From contig CAWEKD010000004.1 in the NCBI GenBank assembly GCA_963809545.1, positions 1 through 64,000 of the forward strand: a stretch of 64,000 nucleotides of DNA, read 5' to 3'. The stretch is from Natronosporangium sp035305625. GTDB lineage: Bacteria; Actinomycetota; Actinomycetes; Mycobacteriales; Micromonosporaceae. Made by a program: the position numbers and the translations under genes. This document shows, piece after piece, positions 49,164 through 58,699 of the stretch (the first letter of the stretch is position 1; each line of letters opens with the position of its first letter). Under the pieces are notes generated by a model, which was not told the DNA's origin, made no database searches, and was given only the letters and a program-made list of their open reading frames with translations.

Positions 49164-50027
49164 TCACAGCCGGCAGGCGTGCAGATTGGTCACCAGGATC
49201 GCCCGCGCGCCCAGCTCGTACAGCTCATCCATGATCCGGTGCGCCTCGGAGCGCCGCACCATCGCCTGCACCGCCACCCAGCCTTCTCGGTGCAGCGGGG
49301 AGATGGTCGGGGACTCGATCCCCGGCGTGAGCCGGCAGGCCTGGTCCAGCCGATCGGCGTGCACGTCGTAGGCGAGCATCACGTACTGGCGGGCCACCAG
49401 CACCCCCTGCAGCCGGCGCAGCACCTGGGTGACGGGCCCGTCCGCCGGTCGCCGCGGTCCGCCGATCAGCACCGCCGACGATTCCAAGATCGGCTCCCCT
49501 ACCGGCACCAGTCCGGCCTCCCGCAGCGTCCGACCGGTCTGCACCACGTCGGCCACCACGTCGGCCACCCCGAGACTGACGGCGTTCTCCACCGCCCCAT
49601 CCAGCCGGATCACCTCTGCCTCGACCCCGTGCCGACGCAGGTAGCCGGTGACCACCCCGGGGTACGCGGTAGCGATCCGGTGCCCGCCCAGCGCGGCCGG
49701 GCTGGCCTGGTCCGCCGGATCACCCAGGGTGCCGGGGCGGGCGGCGAACCGGAACGTGGCCCGCCCGAACTGCAGATCCAGCAGCTCCTCCGCCGGGCCG
49801 GCGGTGTCGACCAGCAGATCCCGGCCCGTTATCCCCAGGTGCAGGTCACCGGAGCCGACATAGGTGGCGATGTCGCGGGGACGCAGGTAGAAGAACTCGA
49901 TGCCGTTCTCAGGATCCCGGCAGGTCAACTGGCTGGTCTCCGACCGCTGCCGGTACCCGGCCTCCTGCAGGATCTGCCTGGAGCCCTCAGCCAGGCTGCC
50001 TTTGTTGGGCACGGCGATGCGTAACAA
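49164..50027 (-). CDS. hisG: ATP phosphoribosyltransferase (long form)
   Basis: First step of histidine synthesis: ATP plus PRPP to phosphoribosyl-ATP. The 287 residues include the PRPP-binding loop (ENAVSLGVADVVADVVQTGRTL) and the C-terminal regulatory domain for histidine feedback (about residues 205-287, ending ARAILVTNLHACRL), the long hexameric form. The start at 50027 is 125 bases after hisE. Confidence 0.97.
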   Translation of the reverse strand: MLRIAVPNKGSLAEGSRQILQEAGYRQRSETSQLTCRDPENGIEFFYLRPRDIATYVGSGDLHLGITGRDLLVDTAGPAEELLDLQFGRATFRFAARPGTLGDPADQASPAALGGHRIATAYPGVVTGYLRRHGVEAEVIRLDGAVENAVSLGVADVVADVVQTGRTLREAGLVPVGEPILESSAVLIGGPRRPADGPVTQVLRRLQGVLVARQYVMLAYDVHADRLDQACRLTPGIESPTISPLHREGWVAVQAMVRRSEAHRIMDELYELGARAILVTNLHACRL

Positions 50028-50152
50028 CGTACTGCTCCTTCGGCGGCTTCCCGGGCACGCGGATCGGCGCGACGCTGCGCGGAGGCGCCCCGGTCGGACG
50101 GACGGACAACAGGGGCACGCCGTCCGGCGTCACCGCTGGACGCCGGACGGCG

Positions 50153-50416
50153 TCACAGATGTCGGTACACGTCCTCGAGGTCCACACCGGCGGCGAGCAT
50201 CAGCACCTGGATGCGGTACAGCAACTGGGAGATCTCCTCCGCGGTGCGCTCGACTCCCTCGTGCTCGGCCGCCATCCACGCCTCGGCGGCCTCCTCCACG
50301 ACCTTCTTCCCAGCCGCGTGCACTCCCTCGGCGAGCGCCGCCACCGTCCCTGAGCCGGGGGTGCCGGCCGCTGCCTTGGCGCGCAGCTCCGCGAACAGCG
50401 TGTCGAAGGTCTTCAC
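50153..50416 (-). CDS. hisE: Phosphoribosyl-ATP pyrophosphatase
   Basis: 87 residues of the MazG-like fold; GKKVVEEAAEAWMAAEHE and AEEISQLLYRIQVLML carry the EExxE and metal-binding acidic motifs. It catalyses the second step of histidine synthesis. It begins 14 bases after ribH, so it is probably read from the riboflavin transcript. Confidence 0.97.
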   Translation of the reverse strand: MKTFDTLFAELRAKAAAGTPGSGTVAALAEGVHAAGKKVVEEAAEAWMAAEHEGVERTAEEISQLLYRIQVLMLAAGVDLEDVYRHL

Positions 50417-50430
50417 GGAAAGCTATTGTG

Positions 50431-50901
50431 TCAGGCCAGTCGGCGCAGGGTGAGGGCGGTGTCCAGGGCCGCCACCGTCGCGGCCCAGCCCTTGTCCTCG
50501 GTCGAGCCCGGCAGCCCGGCCCGATCCCGTGCCTGGGCCACCGTGTCGACCGTCAGCACCCCGTGCGCCACCGGGGTGGCTTCATCCAACGCCACCCGGG
50601 TCAACCCGTCGGTGACCGACCGGCACACGTAGTCGAAGTGGGCGGTCTCCCCCCGGACCACCACCCCCAGGGCCACCACCGCGTCACACCGCTGGGCCAG
50701 CGCCTGCGCCACCACCGGCAGCTCCACCGCCCCGGCCACCCGGGCGGTGACCACCTTCCGCACCCCGCAGGCCTTGGCCGCCGCCAACGCCCGGTCCAAC
50801 AGTTGGTCGGTCAGCTCCGCGTGCCACCGGCTGGCCACCACCCCCAGCACCAGACCGGCCGCGTCCACCGCCGGCAGATCCGGCTCTCCGACGCCGCTCA
50901 C
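50431..50901 (-). CDS. ribH: 6,7-dimethyl-8-ribityllumazine synthase
   Basis: 156-residue lumazine synthase that condenses the pyrimidine diamine with 3,4-dihydroxybutanone phosphate; forms an icosahedral shell in many species. Conserved segments are VVASRWHAELTDQLLDRA, VVALGVVVRGETAHFDYV (catalytic histidine follows RGETAHF) and STEDKGWAA. GTG at 50901 overlaps the ribBA stop (GTGA). Confidence 0.97.
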   Translation of the reverse strand: MSGVGEPDLPAVDAAGLVLGVVASRWHAELTDQLLDRALAAAKACGVRKVVTARVAGAVELPVVAQALAQRCDAVVALGVVVRGETAHFDYVCRSVTDGLTRVALDEATPVAHGVLTVDTVAQARDRAGLPGSTEDKGWAATVAALDTALTLRRLA

Positions 50902-52185
50902 CGCGCCTCCCCCACCTCGTCCAACAATTCGATCAGGTGCCCCATCCGGTCCCGCTTGGTGCGCAGGTACCGCAGGCTCTCCGGGTGGGGACGCACCGGC
51001 AGCGACTCCCGGCCGACCACCGTCAACCCGTACCCCTCCAACGCCGCCCGCTTGGCGGGGTTGTTGCTCAGCAGCCGCATCGACCGCACCCCCAGATCGG
51101 CCAGAATCTGCGCGCCGGTGCCGTAGTCGCGGGCGTCGGCCGGTAGCCCCAGGGCCAGGTTGGCGTCGACCGTGTCCGCCCCGGCGTCCTGCAACTGGTA
51201 GGCCTGCAGCTTGTGGGCGAGCCCGATGCCCCGGCCCTCGTGCCCGCGCACGTACAGCACCACGCCCCGCCCCTCGGCGGCCACCCGGGCCAGCGCGGCG
51301 TCCAGTTGCAGCCCGCAGTCGCAGCGCAGCGAACCCAGCACGTCCCCGGTCAGGCACTCCGAGTGCACCCGGACCAGCACGTCGTGGCCGTCCCCGAGCT
51401 CGCCGTACACCAGCGCCACGTGCTCGGTGTCATCCACGGTCGACTGGTAGGCGACCGCGCGGAACACCCCGTGCCGGGTCGGCAGCCGGGTCTCGGCCAC
51501 CCGGCGCACCTGCCGCTCGTACCGGCGCCGGTAGGCGACCAGGTCGGCGATGCTGACCAGGGTCAGCCGGTGCTCGGCGGCGAACAGCTCCAGTTCGGGG
51601 CGGCGCGCCATGGTGGTCGCGTCCTTCTCCGAGACGATCTCGCACAGCACCCCGGCCGGGCGCAGCCCGGCCATCCGGGCCAGGTCCACCGTCGCCTCCG
51701 TGTGGCCGGGGCGGCGCAGCACCCCGCCCTCCCGCGCGCTCAACGGCACCACGTGGCCCGGCCGGGTGAAGTCGGCCGCGGTCGAGGTCGGGGTCGGCCA
51801 GCAGCCGCACCGTCCGGGCCCGGTCGGCGGCGGAGATCCCGGTGCTGACCCCCTCCCGCGCGTCCACCGCCACCCGGTAGGCGGTGCCGCGCCGGTCCTG
51901 GTTGGTGTGGTACATCGGCGGCAGCTCCAGCCGGTCGCAGTCCGCCTCGGTCAGCGGGGCGCAGATGTACCCGGAGGTGTAGCGCACCATGAACGCCATC
52001 AACTCGGGGGTGGCGTGCTCGGCGGCGAACACCAGGTCCCCTTCGTTCTCCCGGTCCTCGTCGTCGACCACGATCACCGGCCGGCCGGCGGCGATGTCCC
52101 GTACCGCCTGCTCCACCGCCTCGAAGTTGCCGACCGCCTCGGTGGTGACCCCGCCGACGTCCCGGTGTCCATTGTTGATATTCAT
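50898..52185 (-). CDS. ribBA: Bifunctional DHBP synthase / GTP cyclohydrolase II, one frameshift
   Basis: Makes both precursors of riboflavin. The N-terminal RibB domain has VIVVDDEDRENEGDLVFAAE, FMVRYTSGYICAPL and THREAT-like GHTEATVD; the C-terminal RibA domain has the zinc site SECLTGDVLGSLRCDCG and GHEGRGIGL. The frame is broken at about 51787, where one extra C in the GACCTCGACC stretch separates LLADPD from TAADFTRPGHVVPLSAREGG. Removing it restores one 429-residue frame. The start at 52185 overlaps the ribE stop. Confidence 0.92.
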
Positions 52186-52768
52186 CGCCCCACCCCCGCC
52201 AGCAGCCGCTCCACGTACTTGGCCACCACATCGACCTCCAGGTTGACCCGGTCACCGACCTGCCGGCGCCCGAGTGTGGTCTTTTCCAAGGTGGTGGGGA
52301 TCAGACTGACCTCGAACCAGTCGTCGCCGACCGCCACCACGGTCAGCGACACCCCGTCCACAGCGATCGATCCCTTCTCCACCAGGTAGCGGGACAGCGC
52401 CGGCGGCAACGTAAACCGCAGGTCGTGCCAGTCCGGCCCGGGGCGGCGCTGTTGGACCGTGCCCACGCCGTCCACGTGCCCCTGCACCAGGTGCCCGCCC
52501 AGGCGGGTGGTGGGGGTGGCGGCCCGCTCCAGGTTGACCGGGTCCCCGGGGCGCAGCTCCCCCAAAGTGGTGCGGCGCAGCGTCTCGGGCATCACGTCGG
52601 CGGTGAAGGTGTCCCCCTCCTGCTCCGCCACGGTCAGGCACACCCCGTTGACCGCGATCGAATCCCCGAGGCGGGCGTCGCTGGTCGACCAGCGGCCCCC
52701 GGACGGTCAGTCGACCTGGTCTGGTGCGCCACCACCTCGCCGAGCTCTTCCACGATGCCGGTGAACAT
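52182..52768 (-). CDS. ribE: Riboflavin synthase alpha subunit, two frameshifts
   Basis: Dismutates two lumazines to riboflavin. It begins MFTGIVEELGEVV and ends with the second of two similar lumazine domains (SIAVNGVCLTVAEQ in the first, SIAVDGVSLTVVAVGDDWF in the second). One extra base each near 52721 and 52687 interrupts the first domain; correcting them gives about 195 residues, the normal length. ATG at 52768 overlaps the ribD stop region. Confidence 0.88.
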
Positions 52769-52770
52769 GC

Positions 52771-53837
52771 TCAGTCCTTCACGTACCGGGGCACGGCGGT
52801 GACCCGCAGGTCCGGTCCCGACCCGTGCGATGTCGATGAACTCCAGCTCGATGGCGTCCGCCACGGTGGTCACCCCGGCGTCCACCAGCGCCGCCGGACC
52901 GGCGCCCAGCAGCTTCGGCGCCAGGTAGCCGACCACCCGGTCGACCAGCCCCGCGGCCAGGAACGCGCCGGCCAGGCGCGGGCCCGCCCTCCAGCAGCGC
53001 GGCCCGCACGTCCCGCTCGTACAGCTTCGCCAGCAGGTCGGTGAGGTCCACCTGGCCGTCCGGGGTGTTACGCCGAGCTCGGCCGCGGTGGCGACCCAGG
53101 TGGGCGCGGCCCGATCGCGCACCCGCGCGTCCGGTGGGGTCCGCCCCTCGGAGTCCACCACCACCCGCAGCGGCTGCCGGATCGCCAGGCTGCCGTCGCG
53201 CAGGTTGCGGGCGGTCAACTGGGGGTTGTCGGCGAGCACCGTGCCCACCCCGACGATCACCGCATCGACGGTGCTGCGGTGGGCGTGCACGTCCATCCGC
53301 GCCGCCTCGGAGGTGATCCACATGCTGGTGCCGTCGGCCGCGGCCGACCGGCCGTCCAGGGTGGCGGCATACTTCCAGATCAGGTACGGACGGCGCGCGG
53401 CGCACCGCGGTCAGCCAGGCGATGTTGCCCGCCTCCACCTCCGCCTGCCGGACGCCGATCTCCACGTCGACGCCGGCCTTGCGCAGCGTCTCGGCGCCAC
53501 CGGCCGCGTGCGGCTGCGGCTCGCTGACCCCGATCACCACCCGGGCGATCCCGGCGGCGATCAACGCCTGGGTGCAGGGGCCGGTCTGCCCGTGGTGGTC
53601 ACATGGCTCCAGGGTCACCACCGCGGTCCCGCCGCGGGCCCGCTCGCCCGCCTGCGCCAGTGCCACGATCTCGGCGTGGGGGCCGCCGGCGTAGGCGTGG
53701 AAGCCCTCGCCGACCACCGCGCCGCGCGCGTCGAGGATCACACAGCCGACCACCGGGTTGGGGCTGGTCGTGCCCAGTCCACGGGCCGCCAGCTCCACCG
53801 CCCGTCCCATCGCGGCGACCTCGGCCTGACTCGCCAT
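52771..53837 (-). CDS. ribD: RibD deaminase/reductase, four frameshifts
   Basis: First committed reductive steps of riboflavin synthesis. The deaminase domain is intact: zinc histidine in GGPHAEIVALAQAG and cysteines in PCDHHGQTGPC. The reductase domain (WKYAATLDGRSAAADGTSMW, GVGTVLADNPQLTARN, GPRLAGAFLAAGLVDRV) is cut into four frames by single-base indels at about 53395, 53070, 52985 and 52820. Joined, they give about 355 residues of normal RibD. ATG at 53837 with AAGG upstream. First gene after the FMN riboswitch. Confidence 0.9.
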
Positions 53838-53921
53838 AACGCCCTTTCCTCGCGTGCCACACGCGCTCACGGGCGTGGGGACGGGTAGCGCAGCGCAGGC
53901 CACGTACACCCGGCCGCGCGC

Positions 53922-54100
53922 CGCCTCCCATCCGGACTGTCTGGCCAGCCAGGGCAGGGCTGTGCCCCGCTCTCGCGGCCAACCGTCGGCTCTGGAGTTG
54001 CACCAGGTCCACCGGTGATCTACACCGGGTCGCGGGCTGCCCTCTCCGAGGGGTCACCGCCGGTTCGGAATTTCACCGAGTCCCGCCAGCGCGTGGTGGG
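53922..54100 (-). promoter_or_regulatory. FMN riboswitch (RFN element)
   Basis: On the minus strand the conserved RFN blocks appear in order: GGACTCGGTGAAATTCCGAACCGGCGGT, GCAGCCCGCGACC, GGACCTGGTGCAACTCCAGAGCCGACGGT, and AGACAGTCCGGATGGGAG near 53925. It ends about 85 bases before ribD. High FMN should repress the ribD-ribE-ribBA-ribH-hisE-hisG transcript. The rest of the 53838-54314 gap holds no gene; a weak promoter (TCGGCA, 17 bases, CACAAT) may precede the element. Confidence 0.93.
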
Positions 54101-54314
54101 TACCGCTCCGATTGTGGCACGCCATCCGGCTGGTGCCGAGCCCGGCTAGGCAAGGTCACAGAGTGGGCGCCACTGAGAACTATGCCCTGGTTACGAAGAT
54201 AGTCGGGAGTCAGGCCACTTCTCGGGCAGCGCCTCGGAGGGCCGGGCCGCGCCTCGGAGGGGCACCGCCCTGACCACCCCGCCCGCGATCAGCGCGATCC
54301 GCGCGTGATCCGGG

Positions 54315-55277
54315 TCATAGCGGAGGCAGGCTGCGGCGGCCCCGACGCCGGTCGTAGGCCACGAACGACCCGGCCTGCCTTCTTGGCGACGCCCTTCATC
54401 TCCGTCGCCACCGCGATCACCTCGTGGGGGTTGGTGAAGCCCGGGCGGTGGACAGCGCCACCCCGATCGACAGCGAGACCAGCTGGGGCTTCTGGAGGTT
54501 GCCGCGCCGATCCACGATCTCCAGGTAGCCGCGCGCCAGGTCCTCCGGGTCGTACAGCTCATCCGAGGCGCGCTCGAAATCATCCACCGCCTGGGTGGTG
54601 ATCGGCCGCACCTGCTCCGGCCGACAGATGATCACAAAGTCGTCCCCGCCCACATGGCCCAGGAACGCCGGCGGCTCCACCCCGGTGGTGGCGCGGTGCA
54701 GACACTGCGCCAACACCGCGATGAACTCGTCGCCGCGACTGAACCCGTACCGGTCGTTGACGCTCTTGAAGCGGTCGATATCGACGTAGCAGACCGCGTA
54801 CGGCTCCTGCCGCCGGACCCGGTCCGCGATCTCCCGCAGGATCCGGTTGTTACCGGGCAGCCCGGTCAACGGGGAGACCTCGCGGAACTCCTGGTTGCGC
54901 CGCAGCATCGACCGGACCCGGGCCACCAGCTCCGAGGTGTCGAACGGCTTGACCACGTAATCGTCGGCGCCGGCGGTCAGCCCCACCACCTTGTCGACGG
55001 TCAGCCCCTTGGCGGTCAGCATGATGATCGGCATGACCGCGGTCATCGGGTCCGCCCGCAGCCGCCGGGTCAGCTCCAACCCGTCCATCCGCGGCATCCG
55101 GACGTCCACGATGGCCAGTGCGGGCCGCTGCTCGGTGGCCATGGTCAGCGCCTGCTCCCCGTCATGGGCCACCGCCACCTCGAACCCGTGCAGCTGAAGG
55201 TTGACCTCGACGAACCGGGCGATGTCCCGGTCGTCGTCGACCACGAGGATCAGCTCCGGCTCTGACGTGTCGGTCAC
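54315..55277 (-). CDS. Response regulator with GGDEF domain, frameshifted
   Basis: Diguanylate-cyclase-type regulator. Residues 1-120 are a REC domain: LVVDDDRD acidic pair, phospho-aspartate in AIVDVRMPRMDGLEL, and lysine in DDYVVKPFDTSEL. The GGDEF domain follows (VDIDRFKSVNDRYG, active-site loop HVGGDDFVII, a GGDDF variant). Near 54448 a base is missing, so the frame leaves FTNPHEVIAVATEMKG; further small indels near 54370-54386 precede FVAYDRRRGRR and the stop at 54315. GTG at 55277 is the likely start; 55316 is possible. It sits between rpe and the riboflavin operon. Confidence 0.85.
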
Positions 55278-55355
55278 ATCGCTCAGTGTACGGAGATCGT
55301 CGCTACGCCGCGCCACGGTCGATCCGGGAGCGCCTCCGGCCCCGGGCCGCTCCCG

Positions 55356-56039
55356 TCAACCGACGGTGGTCGCCTGCTCCGCCAACCGACGCAGGGACCG
55401 GACCGCCGCGGCCGGATCGTCGGCGCCGAACACCGCGGTCCCGGCCACGAACGCATCCGCTCCCGCCTCGGCGGCCGCCTCGATGGTGGACTCACTGATC
55501 CCGCCGTCGACCTCGATCCGCAGCTGCAGATGCCCGCTGCGCGACGTGCTGCCGCGCGGTGCGGACCTTCGCCAGCAGCTCCGGCAGGAACGCCTGCCCG
55601 CCGAACCCCGCCTTGATCGTCATCACCAGCAGCACGTCGAAGTGGCGGTAAGTATGTCCAGGTACGGTTCGATCGGGGTGTCCCGGTCGATCGCCAGCCC
55701 CGGCCGGGCACCGGCGGCCCGCAGATTCCGGGCCAGGGCCACCGGATCCTCGCAGGCCTCGACGTGGAAGCTGACGATCTCCGCCCCGGCCTCGGCGTAC
55801 CCCACCGCCCACCGGTCCGGGTCGGTGATCATCAGGTGGCAGTCCAACGGCAGCGGGGTGGCCCGCCGCAGCGCCTCCACCACCGGTCGACCGATCGTGA
55901 GATTCGGGACGAAGTGGTTGTCCATCACGTCCACGTGTAGCCAGTCGGCGACATCCGCCACGGACGCGGCCGCCTCCGCCAGCCGGGCGAAGTCGGCGGA
56001 CAACAAGCTGGGCGAGATCACCAATGCGGGCTCGGACAC
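55356..56039 (-). CDS. rpe: Ribulose-phosphate 3-epimerase, two compensating frameshifts
   Basis: Pentose phosphate enzyme interconverting ribulose 5-phosphate and xylulose 5-phosphate. Metal-binding residues are in DWLHVDVMDNHFVPN (His/Asp), PLDCHLMI and MTIKAGFGGQAF, and IEVDGG contains the last aspartate. One C is missing in a CCC run near 55645 and one G is extra near 55548; the end is again in the original frame and stops at 55356. Corrected length is about 228 residues, normal. ATG at 56039. Confidence 0.93.
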
Positions 56040-56115
56040 CGCCTCAGTCTAGGCTCAGCGCCAGATCCGCCGGTTGACCGGCTGGGCGGTCACCCATTCC
56101 GCCGGCCGGTACCGC

Positions 56116-58677
56116 ATGATGTATCCCGTGGAACGCGAGCCTGCCGGCGAGACCCCCCACTCTCACGTACTCGAGCTGACCGTCGACGGTGCACCGGTCC
56201 GCGCGCTCCTTCGGGACGGCGAGGTGCTGCTGGTTGGTCGCGACCCGTCCTGTCAGGTGGTGGTGCCCGACCGGGTGGTGTCCCGGCGGCACGCCCAAAT
56301 CAGCCGTGAAGCCGGGACCTGGGTGGTGCGAGATCTGGGCAGCCGCAACGGCATCCACGTCGACGGTCGGCGCGCCGAGGTGGTGACCGTCACCGACCGC
56401 GCGTCGCTGCGGCTCGGTGACCCCCACACCGGTCCGGTGCTGACCGTGGCGATCCCGTCCCCCCGCCCGCCTTCCGACCCGGTGTCGTCCCCGCTGGCGG
56501 ACGCCGCCCCGTCCCCGACCCTGGTCTCGGCCTCCCCACCGGACACTCGCCCCGCCGCGGCACCGGCGCTGGGCGCGATCACCCTGACCAACCTGCCGCG
56601 GCTGGCCGGTCGGGAACGGCTCGCCTCCTTCGAGACCGACGACACGGTCACGATCGGCCGCGACCCCAGCAACCACATCGTGCTGCCTGACCTGCTGGTC
56701 TCGCGCCGGCACGCCCAAGTCCGGCGGACCAAGCGGGGATACCTGCTGGTCGATCTGGGAAGCACCAACGGCACCTACCACAATGGCCAGCGGGTCCACC
56801 GGACGCGGTTGCAGGCCGGTGACCTGGTGGCGATCGGGCACTACCAGCTGGTGTTCGACGGGCAACGCCTGCATGAGCAGCGGGACACCGGGCCGGTGTC
56901 CCTGACCGCCGAGCGGGTCACCGTCCGGATCGGCAACAAGACCCTGGTCAACGACGTCTCGTTCGCGTTGGGGCAGGGCAGTCTGGTGGGGATCATCGGT
57001 CCCAGCGGCTGCGGCAAGTCCACCCTGCTGAGGGCGATCACCGGGCTGCGCCGGGCCAGCGCCGGCCGCATCAGCTACGACGGCCGCGACCTGTACGCCG
57101 ACTACGCCGAGCTGCGGTACCGGATCGCGGCGGTGCCGCAGGAGGACGTCCTGCACCGCCAGTTGACGGTCCGGCGGGCGCTGCGGTTCGCCGCCTCCCT
57201 CCGCTTCGCCTCCGACGTGTCGCGTCGGGAACGCAACGAGCGGGTCGAGGAGGTCATGGCCACCCTGGGGATCGAGCGGCAGGCGCGGCAGCGGATCGAC
57301 CGGCTCTCCGGCGGGCAGCGGAAGCGGGTCTCGGTGGCGATGGAGCTGCTGACCGAACCGTCGCTGCTGTGCCTGGACGAACCCACCTCCGGGCTGGACC
57401 CGGCGCTGGACCGGGAGGTGATGCAGCAGCTGCGGTCCCTGGCCGATCGCGGCCGGACCGTCCTGTGTGTCACCCACAACGTGCTGCATCTGGACATGTG
57501 CGACCGGATCCTGGTGCTGTGCCCGGGCGGTACCACCGGCTACTTCGGTCCTCCGTCGCAGCTGCTGTCGTTCTTCGGCGCCGACTCGTACGCCGACGTG
57601 TTCGCCAAGGTGACCGAGGCGCCGCAGGAGTGGACCCGCCGCTATCGGGAGTCGGACCTGCACCGGCGGTACGTGGCGGAACCGATCACGGCCGCCTGGG
57701 CGGCCTCGTTCCAGCAGCCGTTGGCCGCGACGGAGCCGGAACCGGACCAGGAGCCGCCGGCCAGCGACAGTCAGAGCGGGTGGCCAGCCGGGTTGTCGGT
57801 GCCCGCCCCGGTGGCCCGCTCCCTCAACCTGGGGCGCCCGTCGATGGCGGAGCGCGCCCGGCACCCGGTGGCGCCGCTCCGGCAGTTCGGCACCCTCTGT
57901 CGCCGGATGCTGCGGGTGATCAGCGCCGACCGTGGCTACCTGCTGTTCCTGGCGGGGCTGCCGCTGGCGCTGGCGCTGCTGTCGCATGCGGTGCCCGGGG
58001 AGACCGGGCTGGGCCCGCCCCGAGGGTTCAGTTTGGAGGCCCAGCGGCTGCTGGTGGTGCTGGTGGTGGGGGCGGCGTTCCTCGGCATCTCCTCCTCCAT
58101 CCGGGAGATCGTCCATGAGGGACCGATCTACCAACGGGAGCGCGCGGTCGGACTGTCCCCCGGGGCCTATCTGGCCGCCAAGTTCGTGGTGCTGGGCATC
58201 ATCAACGTGCTGCAGGTCAGCGCGTTCGTGTACCTGTCGCTCCTGGGGCGGGGTGGGCCGGCGCAGGCGCTGGTGCTCGGCTCCCCGATGCTGGAGGTCA
58301 TCGTGCCGGTGGCGATGGTGACCACCAGCTGCACCATGTTCGGGTTGTGTGTCAGCGCGCTGGCCCGGTCGGTCGCCCAGACCACCCCCCTGCTGGTGAT
58401 CGTGGTGATGGCGATGCTGGTGCTCTCCGGCGGACTGTTCGAACTGGCCGGGGAGGCGGTACTGAACCAGGTGTCGTGGCTGTCGCCGACCCGGTGGGGG
58501 TTCGCCGCGGGGGCGGCCACCGTCGACCTGATGTCGATGGTGCCGATCAGCGACCCGCTGTGGGTGCACGAACCGTCCTCGTGGTGGCGGGCGATCACCG
58601 TGTTGGCGGTCCAGATCGTGGTGCTCACCGCCGCGGCCCGGCTGGCGATGCGGCGGCTGGAGCCGGGCGGGCGCTGA
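56116..58677 (+). CDS. ABC exporter with two N-terminal FHA domains
   Basis: An 853-residue single-chain transporter. FHA1 (residues 18-105) has VGRDPSCQVVVPD, SRRHAQI and LGSRNGIHVDG; FHA2 (about 180-260) has IGRDPSNHIVLPD, SRRHAQV and LGSTNGTYHNG. The ABC domain follows with GPSGCGKSTLLR, LSGGQRKRVSVAMELL and LLCLDEPTSGLDP, then an ABC2-type membrane domain of about six helices (from 600), ending at a basic tail. FHA domains bind phosphothreonine peptides, so a Ser/Thr kinase probably controls it. ATG at 56116 or 56119; the 76-base gap to rpe is a divergent promoter region. Confidence 0.93.
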   Translation: MMYPVEREPAGETPHSHVLELTVDGAPVRALLRDGEVLLVGRDPSCQVVVPDRVVSRRHAQISREAGTWVVRDLGSRNGIHVDGRRAEVVTVTDRASLRLGDPHTGPVLTVAIPSPRPPSDPVSSPLADAAPSPTLVSASPPDTRPAAAPALGAITLTNLPRLAGRERLASFETDDTVTIGRDPSNHIVLPDLLVSRRHAQVRRTKRGYLLVDLGSTNGTYHNGQRVHRTRLQAGDLVAIGHYQLVFDGQRLHEQRDTGPVSLTAERVTVRIGNKTLVNDVSFALGQGSLVGIIGPSGCGKSTLLRAITGLRRASAGRISYDGRDLYADYAELRYRIAAVPQEDVLHRQLTVRRALRFAASLRFASDVSRRERNERVEEVMATLGIERQARQRIDRLSGGQRKRVSVAMELLTEPSLLCLDEPTSGLDPALDREVMQQLRSLADRGRTVLCVTHNVLHLDMCDRILVLCPGGTTGYFGPPSQLLSFFGADSYADVFAKVTEAPQEWTRRYRESDLHRRYVAEPITAAWAASFQQPLAATEPEPDQEPPASDSQSGWPAGLSVPAPVARSLNLGRPSMAERARHPVAPLRQFGTLCRRMLRVISADRGYLLFLAGLPLALALLSHAVPGETGLGPPRGFSLEAQRLLVVLVVGAAFLGISSSIREIVHEGPIYQRERAVGLSPGAYLAAKFVVLGIINVLQVSAFVYLSLLGRGGPAQALVLGSPMLEVIVPVAMVTTSCTMFGLCVSALARSVAQTTPLLVIVVMAMLVLSGGLFELAGEAVLNQVSWLSPTRWGFAAGAATVDLMSMVPISDPLWVHEPSSWWRAITVLAVQIVVLTAAARLAMRRLEPGGR

Positions 58678-58699
58678 GGCACATGACCCCACGCAAACG

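Noticed and set aside
50898..53837. Programmed frameshifting in the riboflavin genes
   Set aside because: Different slip sites, directions and several events per gene, with no slippery heptamer plus stem pattern; sequencing error is simpler.
56044..58692. 882-residue open frame opposite the FHA-ABC gene
   Set aside because: Antisense to a full-length transporter with all motifs; composition is His/Gln/Arg-rich, no recognisable domain and no start signal.
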